Below, one piece after another: positions 25,144 through 35,360 of a stretch of DNA of 59,399 nucleotides. A model generated the notes under the pieces. That model searched no databases and was not told the DNA's origin. It saw only the letters and a list, made by a program, of their open reading frames with translations. How positions within the stretch are numbered: position 1 is the first letter of the stretch; each line of letters starts with the position of its first letter. The position numbers were made by a program, and so were the translations under genes. The DNA lies in assembly GCA_028284635.1 (NCBI GenBank), contig JANQRJ010000049.1:1-59399 (forward strand). Reading direction: 5' to 3'. Origin of the DNA: Pelagicoccus sp. (GTDB taxonomy: Bacteria > Verrucomicrobiota > Verrucomicrobiia > Opitutales > Opitutaceae).

Positions 25144-25194
25144 CTCGGTACTCACGAACGCGGCTACGCTTACAAAGCTATCCTTTTTCAACAC
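25144..25194. mobile_element. Right-half copy of the MITE-like element
   Basis: CTCGGTACTCACGAACGCGG and onward, ending in CTTTTTCAACAC, matches 24620-24669. The left half is missing; it is replaced by the end of the tRNA-Pro tail. It lies four bases from the stop codon of the WYL regulator. Confidence 0.6.
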
Positions 25195-25198
25195 GCTC

Positions 25199-26188
25199 TT
25201 AGTAAAGCGCAGCCACTTCGTTTGCCGTTCTTTTGATCGTTTCCTTGAGTTCCTTTGGCGCTAGGACTTGGGCATTCGGTCCCCAGCTCAGTATCCAAGA
25301 AGTCACTTCGAGTAGACTTCCCAGGTCGAAGTGGATGACGATGGAGCCGTCTTTCCGGCTTTCTATTTTTTGCGAGGGATGCCAGGTGTTCTCCTCTATG
25401 TACTCGGATACTGGGGACTTGAAGCGTATCGAGACCTTGCGCTTTCCGGTTGGGGAGTAGATACCGAAGCTGCTGCCGAGATAGTCTTCGGGAGAAAACG
25501 ATCCTGGAGTGGTGAAGCTCCTATCGCCGAGCTTCGCGGCGCTGGCCCTGTTCAACAGGAAGGTGCGGATGGCTTGGCGCTTTTCATCCCAGCCGATTGC
25601 ATACCACTTTCCTAGAAAGTTGGTCAGATGATAGGGCAGAAGATTGCGAGTCTCCGCCTTTTTCGCGCCGAGCTTTTTATACTGGAAACTTATTTCGCGC
25701 TTTTCCAATGCGGCCTTTGTGAATTCCTGCAAAAGCGTCTCGTCCACTTCCGACAAGCGCCCGTGGCGAAAGGATATCGTCTCGCTGAGTTCAGTGAGAT
25801 TTGCCGTAATCGTATCCGGCAAGCTGGCGGCGAGCTTGGCCAGGGCATTGGACAAGGGGCGTTCGAAGGGCGTGCCTTTGTAGTGATCCATAGCTTTTTG
25901 GGCTATGGAAAGGGCGAGCAGTTCGCCTTCGGAAATGTCTATCGTCGGCAGGCTATGAACTTCCCTGGTATAGAAGTAGCCGTGCCGATCGGGCTGATAT
26001 TCGATCGGCAGCATCATGCGGTCTCGCATGAAATCGATGTCGCGGCTGATCGTTTTGGAGCTGACTTCCATCTCGCGAGCGAGCTTCGAGCAATTGGGGT
26101 AGGAGCCGCTTTTCAGCAGGTTGTGGATGCGCAGCATACGCTCTATCGCTGGGCGTTTGAGTGAATGAATCTGTTTGGATTGCGGCAT
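25199..26188 (-). CDS. WYL-domain transcriptional regulator
   Basis: 329 residues. An N-terminal HTH (about 12-65: [41 protein letters not shown], quoted here only by ends) is followed by a WYL domain (about 145-230; [24 protein letters not shown] contains the W-Y-x-G-W pattern) and a WCX-type C-terminal extension. Such proteins bind DNA and sense nucleic acid fragments or nucleotides, and often control defence or DNA-damage genes. It is divergent from the lysine-rich DNA-binding protein across an A/T-rich 240-bp region. The start could also lie a few codons downstream. Confidence 0.88.
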   Translation of the reverse strand: MPQSKQIHSLKRPAIERMLRIHNLLKSGSYPNCSKLAREMEVSSKTISRDIDFMRDRMMLPIEYQPDRHGYFYTREVHSLPTIDISEGELLALSIAQKAMDHYKGTPFERPLSNALAKLAASLPDTITANLTELSETISFRHGRLSEVDETLLQEFTKAALEKREISFQYKKLGAKKAETRNLLPYHLTNFLGKWYAIGWDEKRQAIRTFLLNRASAAKLGDRSFTTPGSFSPEDYLGSSFGIYSPTGKRKVSIRFKSPVSEYIEENTWHPSQKIESRKDGSIVIHFDLGSLLEVTSWILSWGPNAQVLAPKELKETIKRTANEVAALY

Positions 26189-26425
26189 ATCTGGCAGTTT
26201 TTTGGCTGGGAGCTTTGCTGTAGGGGCGTGTTTTGGGGAGTTTTATCGGGCTATATCAAGGGATATCGGAGCAGCCTGTTTCTAAAGACAAGCTGTCTCC
26301 ACATAGGTTGTAATACCAATTTTTGCGTTAGATATTCTGTTGGAATGCTAAAACTTTGAATATTTTTCGGTCTTATAGACATATTTTGGTTGAATTTAGC
26401 GAATTGTGATCTTTCGTAGCGAACG

Positions 26426-26854
26426 ATGATCACTAATACACTCAAACAAATCGCTGACGCTAAGTCTAAGTTGGCCTCTCTTGAAAAGAAGGCCGCTGCT
26501 GAAATGGCGAGCAAACTATCCAGCCTGCATAAGGATCTTGGATTTGGTTCCCGCCAGGAACTGATTGCCGCTCTCAGCTCGCTTGGCAAGGCGCCTGGCA
26601 AGAAGCGTGGTCCTAAGCCCAAGAAGAAGGCTGTAAAAGCTGCCAAGAAGCCAGTCAAGGCTGCAAAGAAAGCTCCAGCAGTTAAGAAAAAGCGGGCTAA
26701 GCGTACACGCATTACCGACGAGCTTAAGGCCAAGGTGATTGCCGCAGTGAAGTCCGGTGAAAAGGGAGCGGCCGTTGCCAAGAAGTTTGGCATCTCCGTT
26801 CCTTCTCTGCAGAACATCAAGAAGGCTGCTGGTCTCACCAAGCCTCGTTCCTAG
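26426..26854 (+). CDS. Lysine-rich DNA-binding protein with AT-hook-like and HTH segments
   Basis: 142 residues in three parts. Residues 1-50 are an alpha-helical, coiled-coil-like region (LKQIADAKSKLASLEKKAAA). Residues 55-95 are a Lys/Ala/Pro-rich linker with the AT-hook-like RGPKPKKK (61-68). Residues 96-136 are a helix-turn-helix (ITDELKAKVIAAV...KKFGISVPSLQNIKKAAG). The layout suggests a small nucleoid-associated or silencing protein. Codon use is strongly biased and a good terminator follows, which suggests high expression. The upstream region is A/T-rich. The family was not recognised by name. Confidence 0.82.
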   Translation: MITNTLKQIADAKSKLASLEKKAAAEMASKLSSLHKDLGFGSRQELIAALSSLGKAPGKKRGPKPKKKAVKAAKKPVKAAKKAPAVKKKRAKRTRITDELKAKVIAAVKSGEKGAAVAKKFGISVPSLQNIKKAAGLTKPRS

Positions 26855-26887
26855 TTCTCTCTCTGGACTTCGGATTTCCGCCTTTCA

Positions 26888-26919
26888 AAGCCTGCCTCGC
26901 AATGAGGCAGGCTTTTTTT
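26888..26919 (+). terminator. Rho-independent terminator
   Basis: Stem AGCCTGCCTC/GAGGCAGGCT with loop GCAAT, followed by seven T. It lies 34 bp past the stop of the lysine-rich DNA-binding protein. Confidence 0.95.
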
Positions 26920-26962
26920 GCTCTATTGCCAGTGTCATGTTGCTCACAGATTTCGCTAACCG

Positions 26963-27082
26963 CAGCGCGGAGCTTTAGCCCGCATCCGCAGAGCCTTTAG
27001 AGCAATTGCCTCTGCTATGCGGGGCAGAGCCATTTAGGCTACGGCTCTTGTTATGCGGACGCGGGCTAAAGCTCCGCGCTAC
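26963..27082. repeat. Inverted REP pair, CGCGGAGCTTTAGCCCGC family
   Basis: The left copy (26963-26984) has GCAG in place of GTAG. The right copy is intact and ends in CTAC (27079-27082). Between them lie two smaller imperfect hairpins (GCAGAGC.../...GGCTCTTG). It follows the terminator at 26919 and precedes the convergent moeZ-like gene. Confidence 0.82.
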
Positions 27083-27116
27083 GACGCAAGCGTTACACAA
27101 AATCTACCGCCTAACC

Positions 27117-28304
27117 TCAGTAACGCTGCAAACTTGGATCGATCCGAGCTGCCCAATCATCTATGCCACCCGCGACGTTGATAGCCTCTTCAAAGCCGTT
27201 TTCTCGCAGAAAGCGCACGACTTGCATGCTGCGCCCGCCGTGATGGCAATGCACGAGCAAAGGCTTGTCTTTGGGAAGCTCCGCCAGGCGTTGCGGGATC
27301 TGGGCCATCGGGATATGCATCGAGCCGTCGATCATGCAGATATCACGTTCGTATTGTTCGCGTACGTCGAGCAGTGCCGCTTTGCTTGAGTCGATTTGCT
27401 TCTTCGTTTCCAGGACGTCGGTTTCCCAGGGCGTTTCTTCCGTATCGCTATCGTTCGCCTCGCTTGCGTTTTCGGAGGCGCGCGTTTCGCAGGTTTCCTG
27501 ATAGGCGTCGGCTTCTATTTTCGTGATCGATGGATCTTTCCCGCATAGAGGACAGGCCTTATCGGGTTTGAGACTGAGCGTGCGAAAGCCCATGGACAGA
27601 GTATCAACGAATAGCAATCGTCCACGCAAAGACTGGCCGATGCCGGTAAGGTATTTTATAGCTTCCATGGCCTGAATGCTGCCGACAATGCCGCAAAGCG
27701 CGCCCATTACGCCTGCTTCGCCGCAGTTCGGCACGGTGCCTGGAGGTGGCGGATTCGGGAATAGACATCGGTAGCAAGGACCGTCTTCTGCGGGATCGAA
27801 TAGGGATACTTGGCCTTCGAACTTGAATATGCTGCCATATACTAGCGGCTTGCGGGCAAAGTATGCTGCGTCGTTGTTGAGGTAGCGCGTGGCGAAATTG
27901 TCTGTGCCGTCGACGATGATATCGTATTGGGCGAAAAGATCGACGGCGTTGTCGACTTGCACGCCTTCGCGATGGAGGCGCAGCTCAACATGGGGATTTA
28001 TCTCTTGGAGCGTTCCGCGAGCGGAGTCGGTCTTTCGTCTTTCGACATCCGATATGCCATGCAGGATCTGTCTCTGCAGATTGTGAAGTTCGACTTTGTC
28101 GAAGTCCGCGAGCCCGATCGTGCCCACGCCGGCGGCGGCTAGATACATGGCCACTGGACTGCCGAGTCCACCCGCTCCTACGATGAGGACTCTGGACTGC
28201 TTCAGGCGCTCCTGGCCGGCGACGCCCAGCTCCTCTAGAAGAATATGGCGCGAGTACCGGGCGAGCTCTTCGGAGCTGAGCGAAGGATTCGAGCTTGTTG
28301 ACAT
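27117..28304 (-). CDS. moeZ: E1-like adenylyltransferase/rhodanese fusion (MoeZ/MoeBR type)
   Basis: 395 residues. The N-terminal ThiF/MoeB domain (about 1-255) has YSRHILLEELGVAGQ, nucleotide-binding VGAGGLGSPVAMYLAAAG, NLQRQILH and zinc-binding CYRC...CPLC pairs. An acidic, Ser/Asp/Glu-rich linker (about 265-295) leads to a C-terminal rhodanese domain with active-site loop VHCHHGGRS. It should adenylate the C-terminal Gly-Gly of small sulfur carriers (MoaD/ThiS-like) and pass sulfur to them, for molybdopterin, thiamine or tRNA thiolation. No carrier gene is adjacent. The manC gene is divergent. Confidence 0.92.
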   Translation of the reverse strand: MSTSSNPSLSSEELARYSRHILLEELGVAGQERLKQSRVLIVGAGGLGSPVAMYLAAAGVGTIGLADFDKVELHNLQRQILHGISDVERRKTDSARGTLQEINPHVELRLHREGVQVDNAVDLFAQYDIIVDGTDNFATRYLNNDAAYFARKPLVYGSIFKFEGQVSLFDPAEDGPCYRCLFPNPPPPGTVPNCGEAGVMGALCGIVGSIQAMEAIKYLTGIGQSLRGRLLFVDTLSMGFRTLSLKPDKACPLCGKDPSITKIEADAYQETCETRASENASEANDSDTEETPWETDVLETKKQIDSSKAALLDVREQYERDICMIDGSMHIPMAQIPQRLAELPKDKPLLVHCHHGGRSMQVVRFLRENGFEEAINVAGGIDDWAARIDPSLQRY

Positions 28305-28417
28305 GGCGACGAGTTTCTGGCGCCGCAGCTCCAGGAATCAAACGAATTTGGGGCGAAGCGGATAAGAGGCTTGCTTAGCCATTGACGAGCGAGGCGTTCT
28401 GCTGAATTTCCAAGGCC

Positions 28418-29506
28418 ATGGCAAAACGATATGCAGTGATTATGGCAGGTGGAAAGGGCGAGCGCTTTTGGCCGGCGAGTCGACTGGCTCGTCCGAAGCA
28501 CTTGCTTCCGATCGTGGGAGACAAGCCGATGCTGGCGCAGACTGTCGAGCGTCTTGGAGGTTCGCTGCCAGTGGAGAATGTCATCGTCATCACCAATATC
28601 GAGCAACTCGAGGGCGTGCGCGCGGTTTGCCCAATGTTGCCGGCCGAAAACGTAGTGGCGGAGCCTGTTGGACGCGACACCGCGGCTGCGGTGGGTTTGG
28701 CGATGCTGCTGGTAAAGCAACGCGATCCGGAGGCATCGCTCGCTATGCTGCCGGCCGACGCTTTCATACAGGATGCGGATTCCTTTCAAACTGCTCTGGA
28801 TATTGCCTTTCAAGCTGCCGAGACCTCTCCAAGTCTCGTCACGATAGGCATACAGCCAACCGAACCGGCTACGGGTTATGGCTATATCCATCGAGGCCCG
28901 GTGGAGCGAGTGATCGGAAACCGGGATATTTTCGGGGTTCGCCAATTCAAGGAAAAGCCCGACCTCGAAACGGCCAAATGCTATTTGCAGAATGGCGAGT
29001 ATTTCTGGAATGCGGGCATGTTCGTCTGGAAGGTTTCCACCATATCGGAGGCTCTGGCGGAATTCACGCCGGCGTTGAAGGCCGGTTTGGACGATATCGA
29101 GTCCGGCATGGCTTCCGGCCAGGACCTAGCTGAACTGCTCGATGAATTGTATCCGAAGCTCGAGAAGATATCGGTCGACTTCGCTGTTATGGAGAAGGCG
29201 AAAAACGTGCTGACGCTTGCTGCCACGTTCGATTGGGATGACGTAGGAGCTTGGCCTGCTATCGAACGTCATTTGCCGGCCGATCGCGCGGGCAATGTGA
29301 AGCAGGGCGGCGCCAAGTTCCTGAACTGCTCCAGTAACATAGTGGTTTCCGGCGACGATCACTTTGTAGCCTTGATCGGCGTGGAAGACTTGATCGTCGT
29401 GCATGTGGACGATGCCACACTGGTCTGCAAAAAGGATCAGGCTCAGAACATAAAGCAGATGGTCAAGAGCCTCGGCGAAGAAGAGGCTCTTCGCAAGTTG
29501 CTCTAG
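28418..29506 (+). CDS. manC: Mannose-1-phosphate guanylyltransferase
   Basis: 362 residues, the length of the single-function form without the phosphomannose isomerase domain. It makes GDP-mannose from GTP and mannose-1-phosphate for polysaccharide synthesis. Recognised are the nucleotide-binding loop VIMAGGKGERFWPASR, the PKHLLPI motif, EPVGRDTAAAVGLA, LPADAFI, the ATGYGYIHRG block, FKEKP and WNAGMFVWK. AAGG precedes the ATG. The stop TAG lies in CTAGTTTCGT, the same start as the long REP end at 46214, so a repeat remnant may follow the gene. Confidence 0.94.
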   Translation: MAKRYAVIMAGGKGERFWPASRLARPKHLLPIVGDKPMLAQTVERLGGSLPVENVIVITNIEQLEGVRAVCPMLPAENVVAEPVGRDTAAAVGLAMLLVKQRDPEASLAMLPADAFIQDADSFQTALDIAFQAAETSPSLVTIGIQPTEPATGYGYIHRGPVERVIGNRDIFGVRQFKEKPDLETAKCYLQNGEYFWNAGMFVWKVSTISEALAEFTPALKAGLDDIESGMASGQDLAELLDELYPKLEKISVDFAVMEKAKNVLTLAATFDWDDVGAWPAIERHLPADRAGNVKQGGAKFLNCSSNIVVSGDDHFVALIGVEDLIVVHVDDATLVCKKDQAQNIKQMVKSLGEEEALRKLL

Positions 29507-29552
29507 TTTCGTATCTCGAATGCCGTTTTTCTATTACCAGAACTGGCAAGAA

Positions 29553-29717
29553 GTGGCGCGGATCCCGCAGAGCGGGCCCGCTACCGCAATTCTCCGGCAT
29601 CATCTCCTCTCCTCTTCTTCATCTTCATCCTCATCCCAGGATAAAGATGAGGATGAAGAAGAGGATGAGGATAAGAAACGTAATGGTCGCGGTCCCGCTC
29701 TGCGGGATCCGCGTTAC
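29553..29717. repeat. Inverted REP pair (BIME-like) with skewed core hairpin
   Basis: GTGGCGCGGATCCCGCAGAG (29553 on) and its inverted partner ending TTAC at 29717 flank a long CCTCTTCTTCATC/GATGAAGAAGAGG hairpin (about 29607-29671). It is placed between manC and ruvX. Confidence 0.85.
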
Positions 29718-29732
29718 TGATACTGGAAATCT

Positions 29733-30185
29733 ATGCGTTGCATTGGCGTTGACTACGGGGAGAGGCGAGTAGGCGTCAGTTTTGGCGACGAGCTCGGCGT
29801 AGCCGTACCGCTGCCGGCTCTCACCAGTCCGACTGAACCCGAGCGACTTCAGGCCCTCGCGGAACTCGTCCGCCAGCGTCGCGCTACCGATCTCGTGTTT
29901 GGTTACCCGTACAACATGGACGGTTCCGTCGGTTTCAAGGCTAGGGAAGTCGATGCGTTTATAGAGAAGCTGAAACGCTATGTAGACCTGCCGACCCATC
30001 GCGTTGACGAGCGCCTCACCTCGCGTGAGGCATCGCGGGCCTTCCCGCCGGGTCGCGATGACGAGCTACGTCGTTCGGGCAAGATCGACTCGGTGGCTGC
30101 TACCCTTATTCTACAGGACTTCCTCAACCAGCATGTGGAGTTGCCCGACTACGACCCGTATTCGGAGGAGGAATACGAGCAATGA
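29733..30185 (+). CDS. ruvX: RuvX/YqgF-type RNase H-fold nuclease
   Basis: 150 residues with the YqgF order: CIGVDYGERRVGVSFGD (first catalytic Asp), LVFGYPYNMDGS, HRVDERLTSREA and the C-terminal KIDSVAATLILQDFL (last Asp). These proteins act in 16S rRNA 5'-end maturation or Holliday-junction processing. The last 15 residues form an acidic tail. The TGA overlaps the ATG of truA (ATGA), giving a tight two-gene RNA-processing operon. Confidence 0.93.
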   Translation: MRCIGVDYGERRVGVSFGDELGVAVPLPALTSPTEPERLQALAELVRQRRATDLVFGYPYNMDGSVGFKAREVDAFIEKLKRYVDLPTHRVDERLTSREASRAFPPGRDDELRRSGKIDSVAATLILQDFLNQHVELPDYDPYSEEEYEQ

Positions 30186-30913
30186 GGTGGAAGTGCGCCT
30201 GCGCCTACGATGGAACGGATTTCGCCGGCTGGCAGACGCAAGGCGAGCATGCTACGGTGCAGCAAGCGGTGGAGGAGGCTCTGGCCGAGATTCTCAAGAG
30301 CAAGGTTTCTATCCACGGCAGTGGCCGTACCGACGCTGGAGTGCATGCTTTCGAGCAAGTGTTTCACTTCGATTTCGACTGGCGCCACAGCGGGGCAAGT
30401 TTGTGTAGCGCCTTGGCCACCGTTTTGCCGCGCAGCATCCAAGCGCTTTTCGCGACCGAGGTAGACGAATCTTTCCATGCCCGCTTTTCCGCAGTCTCCA
30501 AGCGGTACCAATACAGGCTTCTGCTTGGCCAGGCGAATCCATTTCAATGGCCGTACTGTTGGCCAGTGACGGAGAACATAGATTTGAATCGAATTGCCGC
30601 GGCCTTGCCCTCGCTTTTGGGCGAACTCGATTTCGCTGCCTTTGCCTCGAATCGCGGCGTGGAGTACGAAAGCACAGTTCGCCATATGACGGATGCTCGC
30701 CTGTATCAAGAGGGCGACTACGTTTGTCTGAGTTTCGAGGCCAACGGCTTTCTCTATAAGATGGTCCGAAGCCTAGTAGGCGCCTTGGTGAATGTCGGTC
30801 TCGGTCGTCTGCCGGTGGAAGCCATGGGAGATTTGATCGCATCCGGAAAGCGGACTCCGCTCGTGCAGGTCGCTCCCGCTCGCGGGCTGTTTCTGCAGAA
30901 GGTGCTGTATTGA
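30182..30913 (+). CDS. truA: tRNA pseudouridine synthase A
   Basis: 243 residues, near the usual length. It makes pseudouridine at positions 38-40 of the tRNA anticodon arm. The catalytic loop GSGRTDAGVHA (Asp) is present, with YDGTDFAGWQ at the N-terminus, FHARFSAVSKRYQYRL in the middle and FEANGFLYKMVRSLVGALV toward the end. It overlaps ruvX by four bases. A lone REP half-copy follows seven bases after its stop. Confidence 0.96.
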   Translation: MRWKCACAYDGTDFAGWQTQGEHATVQQAVEEALAEILKSKVSIHGSGRTDAGVHAFEQVFHFDFDWRHSGASLCSALATVLPRSIQALFATEVDESFHARFSAVSKRYQYRLLLGQANPFQWPYCWPVTENIDLNRIAAALPSLLGELDFAAFASNRGVEYESTVRHMTDARLYQEGDYVCLSFEANGFLYKMVRSLVGALVNVGLGRLPVEAMGDLIASGKRTPLVQVAPARGLFLQKVLY

Positions 30914-30919
30914 AACATC

Positions 30920-30934
30920 GTAGCGCGGAGCTTT
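30920..30934 (+). repeat. REP half-copy
   Basis: GTAGCGCGGAGCTTT matches the left arm of the GTAGCGCGGAGCTTTAGCCCGC family and then diverges. It lies between truA and the AraC-type gene. Confidence 0.55.
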
Positions 30935-31006
30935 CTAAGTTCGCATAAAATTGCATTTAATTATCCCTGTTTGAAAAAAGTCATAAATTCATATTGGATT
31001 TTTGCT

Positions 31007-31864
31007 ATGTTCGAAAATTGGGAGCAGAGTACCGCGAAGTCGCATACCGTTCGTTTGCAAGACTATGAAAACCAAAGCCTTACGGATTCTTTGCACTCTC
31101 ACGCCACCTACGAGCTGACTTTCGTTGCTCGCGGAACGGGAGAGTGGCAATGCGGTAGCGAAATAGGCGATTTCCGATCGGGATCCTTGGTCCTAATTCC
31201 GCCGCGTGTCTTGCATGCTTGGCGGTCCGAGGCGGTTGGAGTCTCCGGCGCAACGCTATGGTTTTCGGAAGCATGCTTGCCGGCCGCTTTGCTGAGGATT
31301 CCTGAGATGCGGAGGGTTGAGAATCTTCTATCCATGGCGGATAGTGGACTGGTTTTCAGGGTGCCCGACCGCGACCGCCTGAGTGCCAGGTTGCGCTCGG
31401 TCAGTCGGGCGAGCGGAGCGCTCCGTCTGGCCCGGCTCTATGCGGCTTTGGAGATGGTCGCTGGGTTCGAGAGGACGCAACTTTCAGATGGAAAGAAGCT
31501 TAGAGTAGAGCGAGAGTCTCGCATGCTCGCTCGATTCGCGACCGCCAAGCGTTTTATGGCGGAGAGGTTTCGCGGCAAACTGACGCGTCGCGAGGTGGCG
31601 GAGCAGGTGGGCATGGAGGAGGCTGCTTTCTCGCGTTTCTTCCACGCTGCAAGCGGCGTGACCTTTGCCGACTATCTGGGAAATCTGCGAGTTAGGCATG
31701 CCGCGCGGCTCTTGGGCAGCCGCCGCGACCTTTCGATCGAGCGCGTGTCGCGGGAAAGCGGTTTCGGAAACCTCAGCGCTTTTCATCGCCAGTTCAAAAG
31801 ACGGATTGGCACTACGCCGGACGTCTATCGCCGGGCTGCCAATTCCGAACCGCTAGAACCTTGA
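31007..31864 (+). CDS. AraC-family transcriptional regulator
   Basis: 285 residues from the ATG at 31007; an in-frame TTG at 30971 is less likely. An N-terminal cupin-like sensing domain (about 5-110; LHSHATYELTFVARGTGEW, GSLVLIPPRVLHAW) is joined to a C-terminal double HTH (about 185-280; LTRREVAEQVGMEEAAFSRFF and SIERVSRESGFGNLSAFHRQFKRRIGTTP, the second quoted in parts). AraC regulators of this layout bind small ligands, often sugars. It lies just upstream of leuCD on the same strand, but nothing in the sequence shows that it controls them. Confidence 0.9.
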   Translation: MFENWEQSTAKSHTVRLQDYENQSLTDSLHSHATYELTFVARGTGEWQCGSEIGDFRSGSLVLIPPRVLHAWRSEAVGVSGATLWFSEACLPAALLRIPEMRRVENLLSMADSGLVFRVPDRDRLSARLRSVSRASGALRLARLYAALEMVAGFERTQLSDGKKLRVERESRMLARFATAKRFMAERFRGKLTRREVAEQVGMEEAAFSRFFHAASGVTFADYLGNLRVRHAARLLGSRRDLSIERVSRESGFGNLSAFHRQFKRRIGTTPDVYRRAANSEPLEP

Positions 31865-31942
31865 GCTGCGGCGCGTTTTTGTTTGCGGGCGAAAAAGCCG
31901 GAGCCGATGTTCTGCGGCCTGAATTTCAAAACCTCGAACGCT

Positions 31943-33367
<1,425 letters not shown>

Positions 33368-33403
33368 CTGATTCTGAAACCGAAAAACGGATACGTACCA
33401 AAA

Positions 33404-34006
33404 ATGTCTTTGCAGAAAATAACTGAAGTGAAGGGCCAGGGCATCTACGTCCCAGGCGACGAAATCGACACCGACCGCATCATTCCCGCGCGTTTCATGA
33501 AGTGCGTCACCTTCGACGGTCTCGGTGAGTACCTCTTCTACGACGTGCGCAAGAACGAGGACGGCAGCGACAAGCAGCACCCGCTCAACGACGAGCGCTT
33601 CAAGTCCGCCAGCATTCTGCTGACCGGGGCTAATTTCGGCTGCGGCAGCTCGCGCGAGCATGCTCCTCAAGCGATCTACCGCTACGGGTTTCGCGGCATC
33701 GTGGCCGAAAGCTACGCAGAGATCTTCTTCGGCAACTGCACTACGCTCGGCATCCCTTGCTTTGTCGTGACCAAGGACGACATCAAGTCGATCGCCGATG
33801 CCGTGGAGGCCGATCCGAGCGTCGAGATCGAGCTTGACGTGGCCAACGAACGCATCCGTTTCGGCGAGCAAAGCGTCACTGCCGTCGTGCGCGACACTGC
33901 CCGCAAGGCTCTGATCGCAGGCCGTTGGGACATGATCGGCGAACTGCGCGAGGCAGCGGACACTGTGTCCGAGGTTGTCGGCAAGCTTCCCTACATGTCC
34001 AAGTAG
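33404..34006 (+). CDS. leuD: 3-isopropylmalate dehydratase, small subunit
   Basis: 200 residues forming the swivelling domain that completes the LeuCD active site. Landmarks are VPGDEIDTDRIIPARFMK, ANFGCGSSREHAPQAI and FFGNCTTLGIP. It follows leuC by 36 bp. Its stop TAG lies in AGTAGCGCC, which resembles the start of the GTAGCGC REP family and is followed by an inverted repeat at 34021. Confidence 0.97.
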   Translation: MSLQKITEVKGQGIYVPGDEIDTDRIIPARFMKCVTFDGLGEYLFYDVRKNEDGSDKQHPLNDERFKSASILLTGANFGCGSSREHAPQAIYRYGFRGIVAESYAEIFFGNCTTLGIPCFVVTKDDIKSIADAVEADPSVEIELDVANERIRFGEQSVTAVVRDTARKALIAGRWDMIGELREAADTVSEVVGKLPYMSK

Positions 34007-34020
34007 CGCCTCGAAAAATC

Positions 34021-34084
34021 CTCCTCCTAATCTTTCTCTTCCTCCTAATCCCGAGTCTGGGAGAAAGATTAAGATTAGGAGGAG
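34021..34084. repeat. Pyrimidine/purine-skewed inverted repeat
   Basis: CTCCTCCTAATCTTTCTC (34021-34038) pairs imperfectly with GAGAAAGATTAAGATTAGGAG (34061-34081 on). It is similar in style to 2014-2113. A fragment ACTCACAAACGCGGCCAT (34129-34146) of the MITE/REP sequence follows. Confidence 0.75.
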
Positions 34085-34273
34085 AGAAAGGCGTGTTTTT
34101 CGCTGCGCTGTCGGCTGCCGCCTTGGTACTCACAAACGCGGCCATGATCGGTTGGCTTGCGGATCCGCTGCCACTGCCGTTTTTCTGTTGAACAAGCCCG
34201 ACGCTTCGCAGTCCCTTGAAGGCGGTTCCGAAGGTTCGGGTACCCTTACGTTTTCACCGCCTCGATTCTTGAT

Positions 34274-34831
34274 ATGCTAGAAACGCTTAAAGACGCCGGA
34301 ATTTTCGTCTATCCCCTGTCCCTCTGCTCGCTGGTCGGAGCCTTCATCATCTGCGAGCGTCTGTTTTCGCTTCGCCGCTCGGCCATCCTGCCGGATCATA
34401 TCGTGGAAAGCGTCACCGCTGGCGACAAGATAGGGGTCAAGGATCCGTCCGCTCTCGGTCGCATTCTCAGCTACTGGAGCGAGCACGAAGCCGATTCGGT
34501 CGCGGTCAAGGCTTACGCCCGTTTGGAAGTCAATCGCATGGAGCGTGGCCTGGTCTTTCTGGAGATCATCGTCGGCGCGGCGCCGCTCCTCGGCCTGCTA
34601 GGTACCGTCACCGGACTGGTGTCCGTTTTCAGTAATGTTTCTCTGGATACGGGCTTGCCTGATCCGTCCGCCTTCTCCCAAGGCATCGCCCTCGCCATGA
34701 GCACCACCATCATCGGGCTTAGCGTGGCGATTCCTTGCCTTATCGCCAACAGCTACTTCCAGCGCCGTGTGGAGACTTTTGCCGTGCAGATCGAATCCCT
34801 GCTCGAGCAGATGGGTCTCAAGGGACTATGA
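34274..34831 (+). CDS. exbB: MotA/TolQ/ExbB-type proton channel protein
   Basis: 185 residues with an N-terminal membrane helix (about 10-30), a cytoplasmic loop and two further helices (about 95-118 and 135-160). The conserved VGAAPLLGLLGTVTGLVSVF and ALAMSTTIIGLSVAIPCLIA blocks define the family. With the following ExbD-like protein it would use proton motive force to drive an outer-membrane process such as TonB-dependent uptake or Tol-like envelope function. No tonB or tolA lies nearby. Its TGA overlaps the next ATG. Confidence 0.9.
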   Translation: MLETLKDAGIFVYPLSLCSLVGAFIICERLFSLRRSAILPDHIVESVTAGDKIGVKDPSALGRILSYWSEHEADSVAVKAYARLEVNRMERGLVFLEIIVGAAPLLGLLGTVTGLVSVFSNVSLDTGLPDPSAFSQGIALAMSTTIIGLSVAIPCLIANSYFQRRVETFAVQIESLLEQMGLKGL

Positions 34832-35223
34832 GCCTGTTCGTCCGCAAGCGGCAGAAGGTCGTCATCAACATCATCCCGTTGATGGACGTGCTGACCATTC
34901 TCATCTTTTTCTTTCTCGTCAGCATGCAGTTCAAGGAGATGACGACCATGAATCTGACCCTGCCGAAGATCGAGACCGCCGGTAGGAACGAATTCAACGA
35001 CAAGATCCAGATCAGCATCGACGAAGAAGGCCTCCTTTTCCTCGAAAGCAAGCCAGTCGAGCTCGACGAACTGAGTGCCATCCTCGCTCAGCTCTCCGCC
35101 GTTAGCAACGACATCCCCGTCCTCATCCGGGCCCACAACGTCACTCCGCTGCAGACCGTGACCGACGTCATGGATGCCTGCCGTCTAAACGGCCTCAGCA
35201 AGATCCGTCTCCAATCTCGCTAG
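34828..35223 (+). CDS. exbD: ExbD/TolR-family biopolymer transport protein
   Basis: 131 residues from the ATG overlapping the exbB-like stop (ATGA). It has the classic N-terminal cytoplasmic stretch, one membrane helix with the functional Asp (INIIPLMDVLTILIFFFLVS) and a periplasmic domain (residues 45-131; FLESKPVELDELSAILA, IPVLIRAHNVTPLQTVTDVMDAC). It works as a complex with ExbB. The stop TAG lies in CTAGCGCGG, resembling the REP start. Confidence 0.92.
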   Translation: MSLFVRKRQKVVINIIPLMDVLTILIFFFLVSMQFKEMTTMNLTLPKIETAGRNEFNDKIQISIDEEGLLFLESKPVELDELSAILAQLSAVSNDIPVLIRAHNVTPLQTVTDVMDACRLNGLSKIRLQSR

Positions 35224-35320
35224 CGCGGCCTGTCAGGCGTGGAATCTCGCAGTCCGCTGCGTCCAGCTTCAGCAAGCTCCCACATCGCGGCGTAAACGCT
35301 ACCTGAAACCCTTTGCTTGC

Positions 35321-35360
35321 TGTGCAGTAACTCTGGTCAGGTGACCAGAGTTATTGCACA
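35321..35360. repeat. 40-bp near-perfect palindrome
   Basis: TGTGCAGTAACTCTGGTCA pairs with TGACCAGAGTTATTGCACA around a 2-base centre, with one mismatch. It lies between exbD and the SRPBCC gene. No T-run follows, so it does not look like a terminator. Outer arms resemble those of 7811-7849 and 46131-46174. Confidence 0.85.

Noticed and set aside
30971-31006. Upstream TTG start for the AraC-type regulator
   Set aside because: The 12 extra codons are basic and A/T-rich without similarity; the ATG at 31007 leads straight into the sensing domain.
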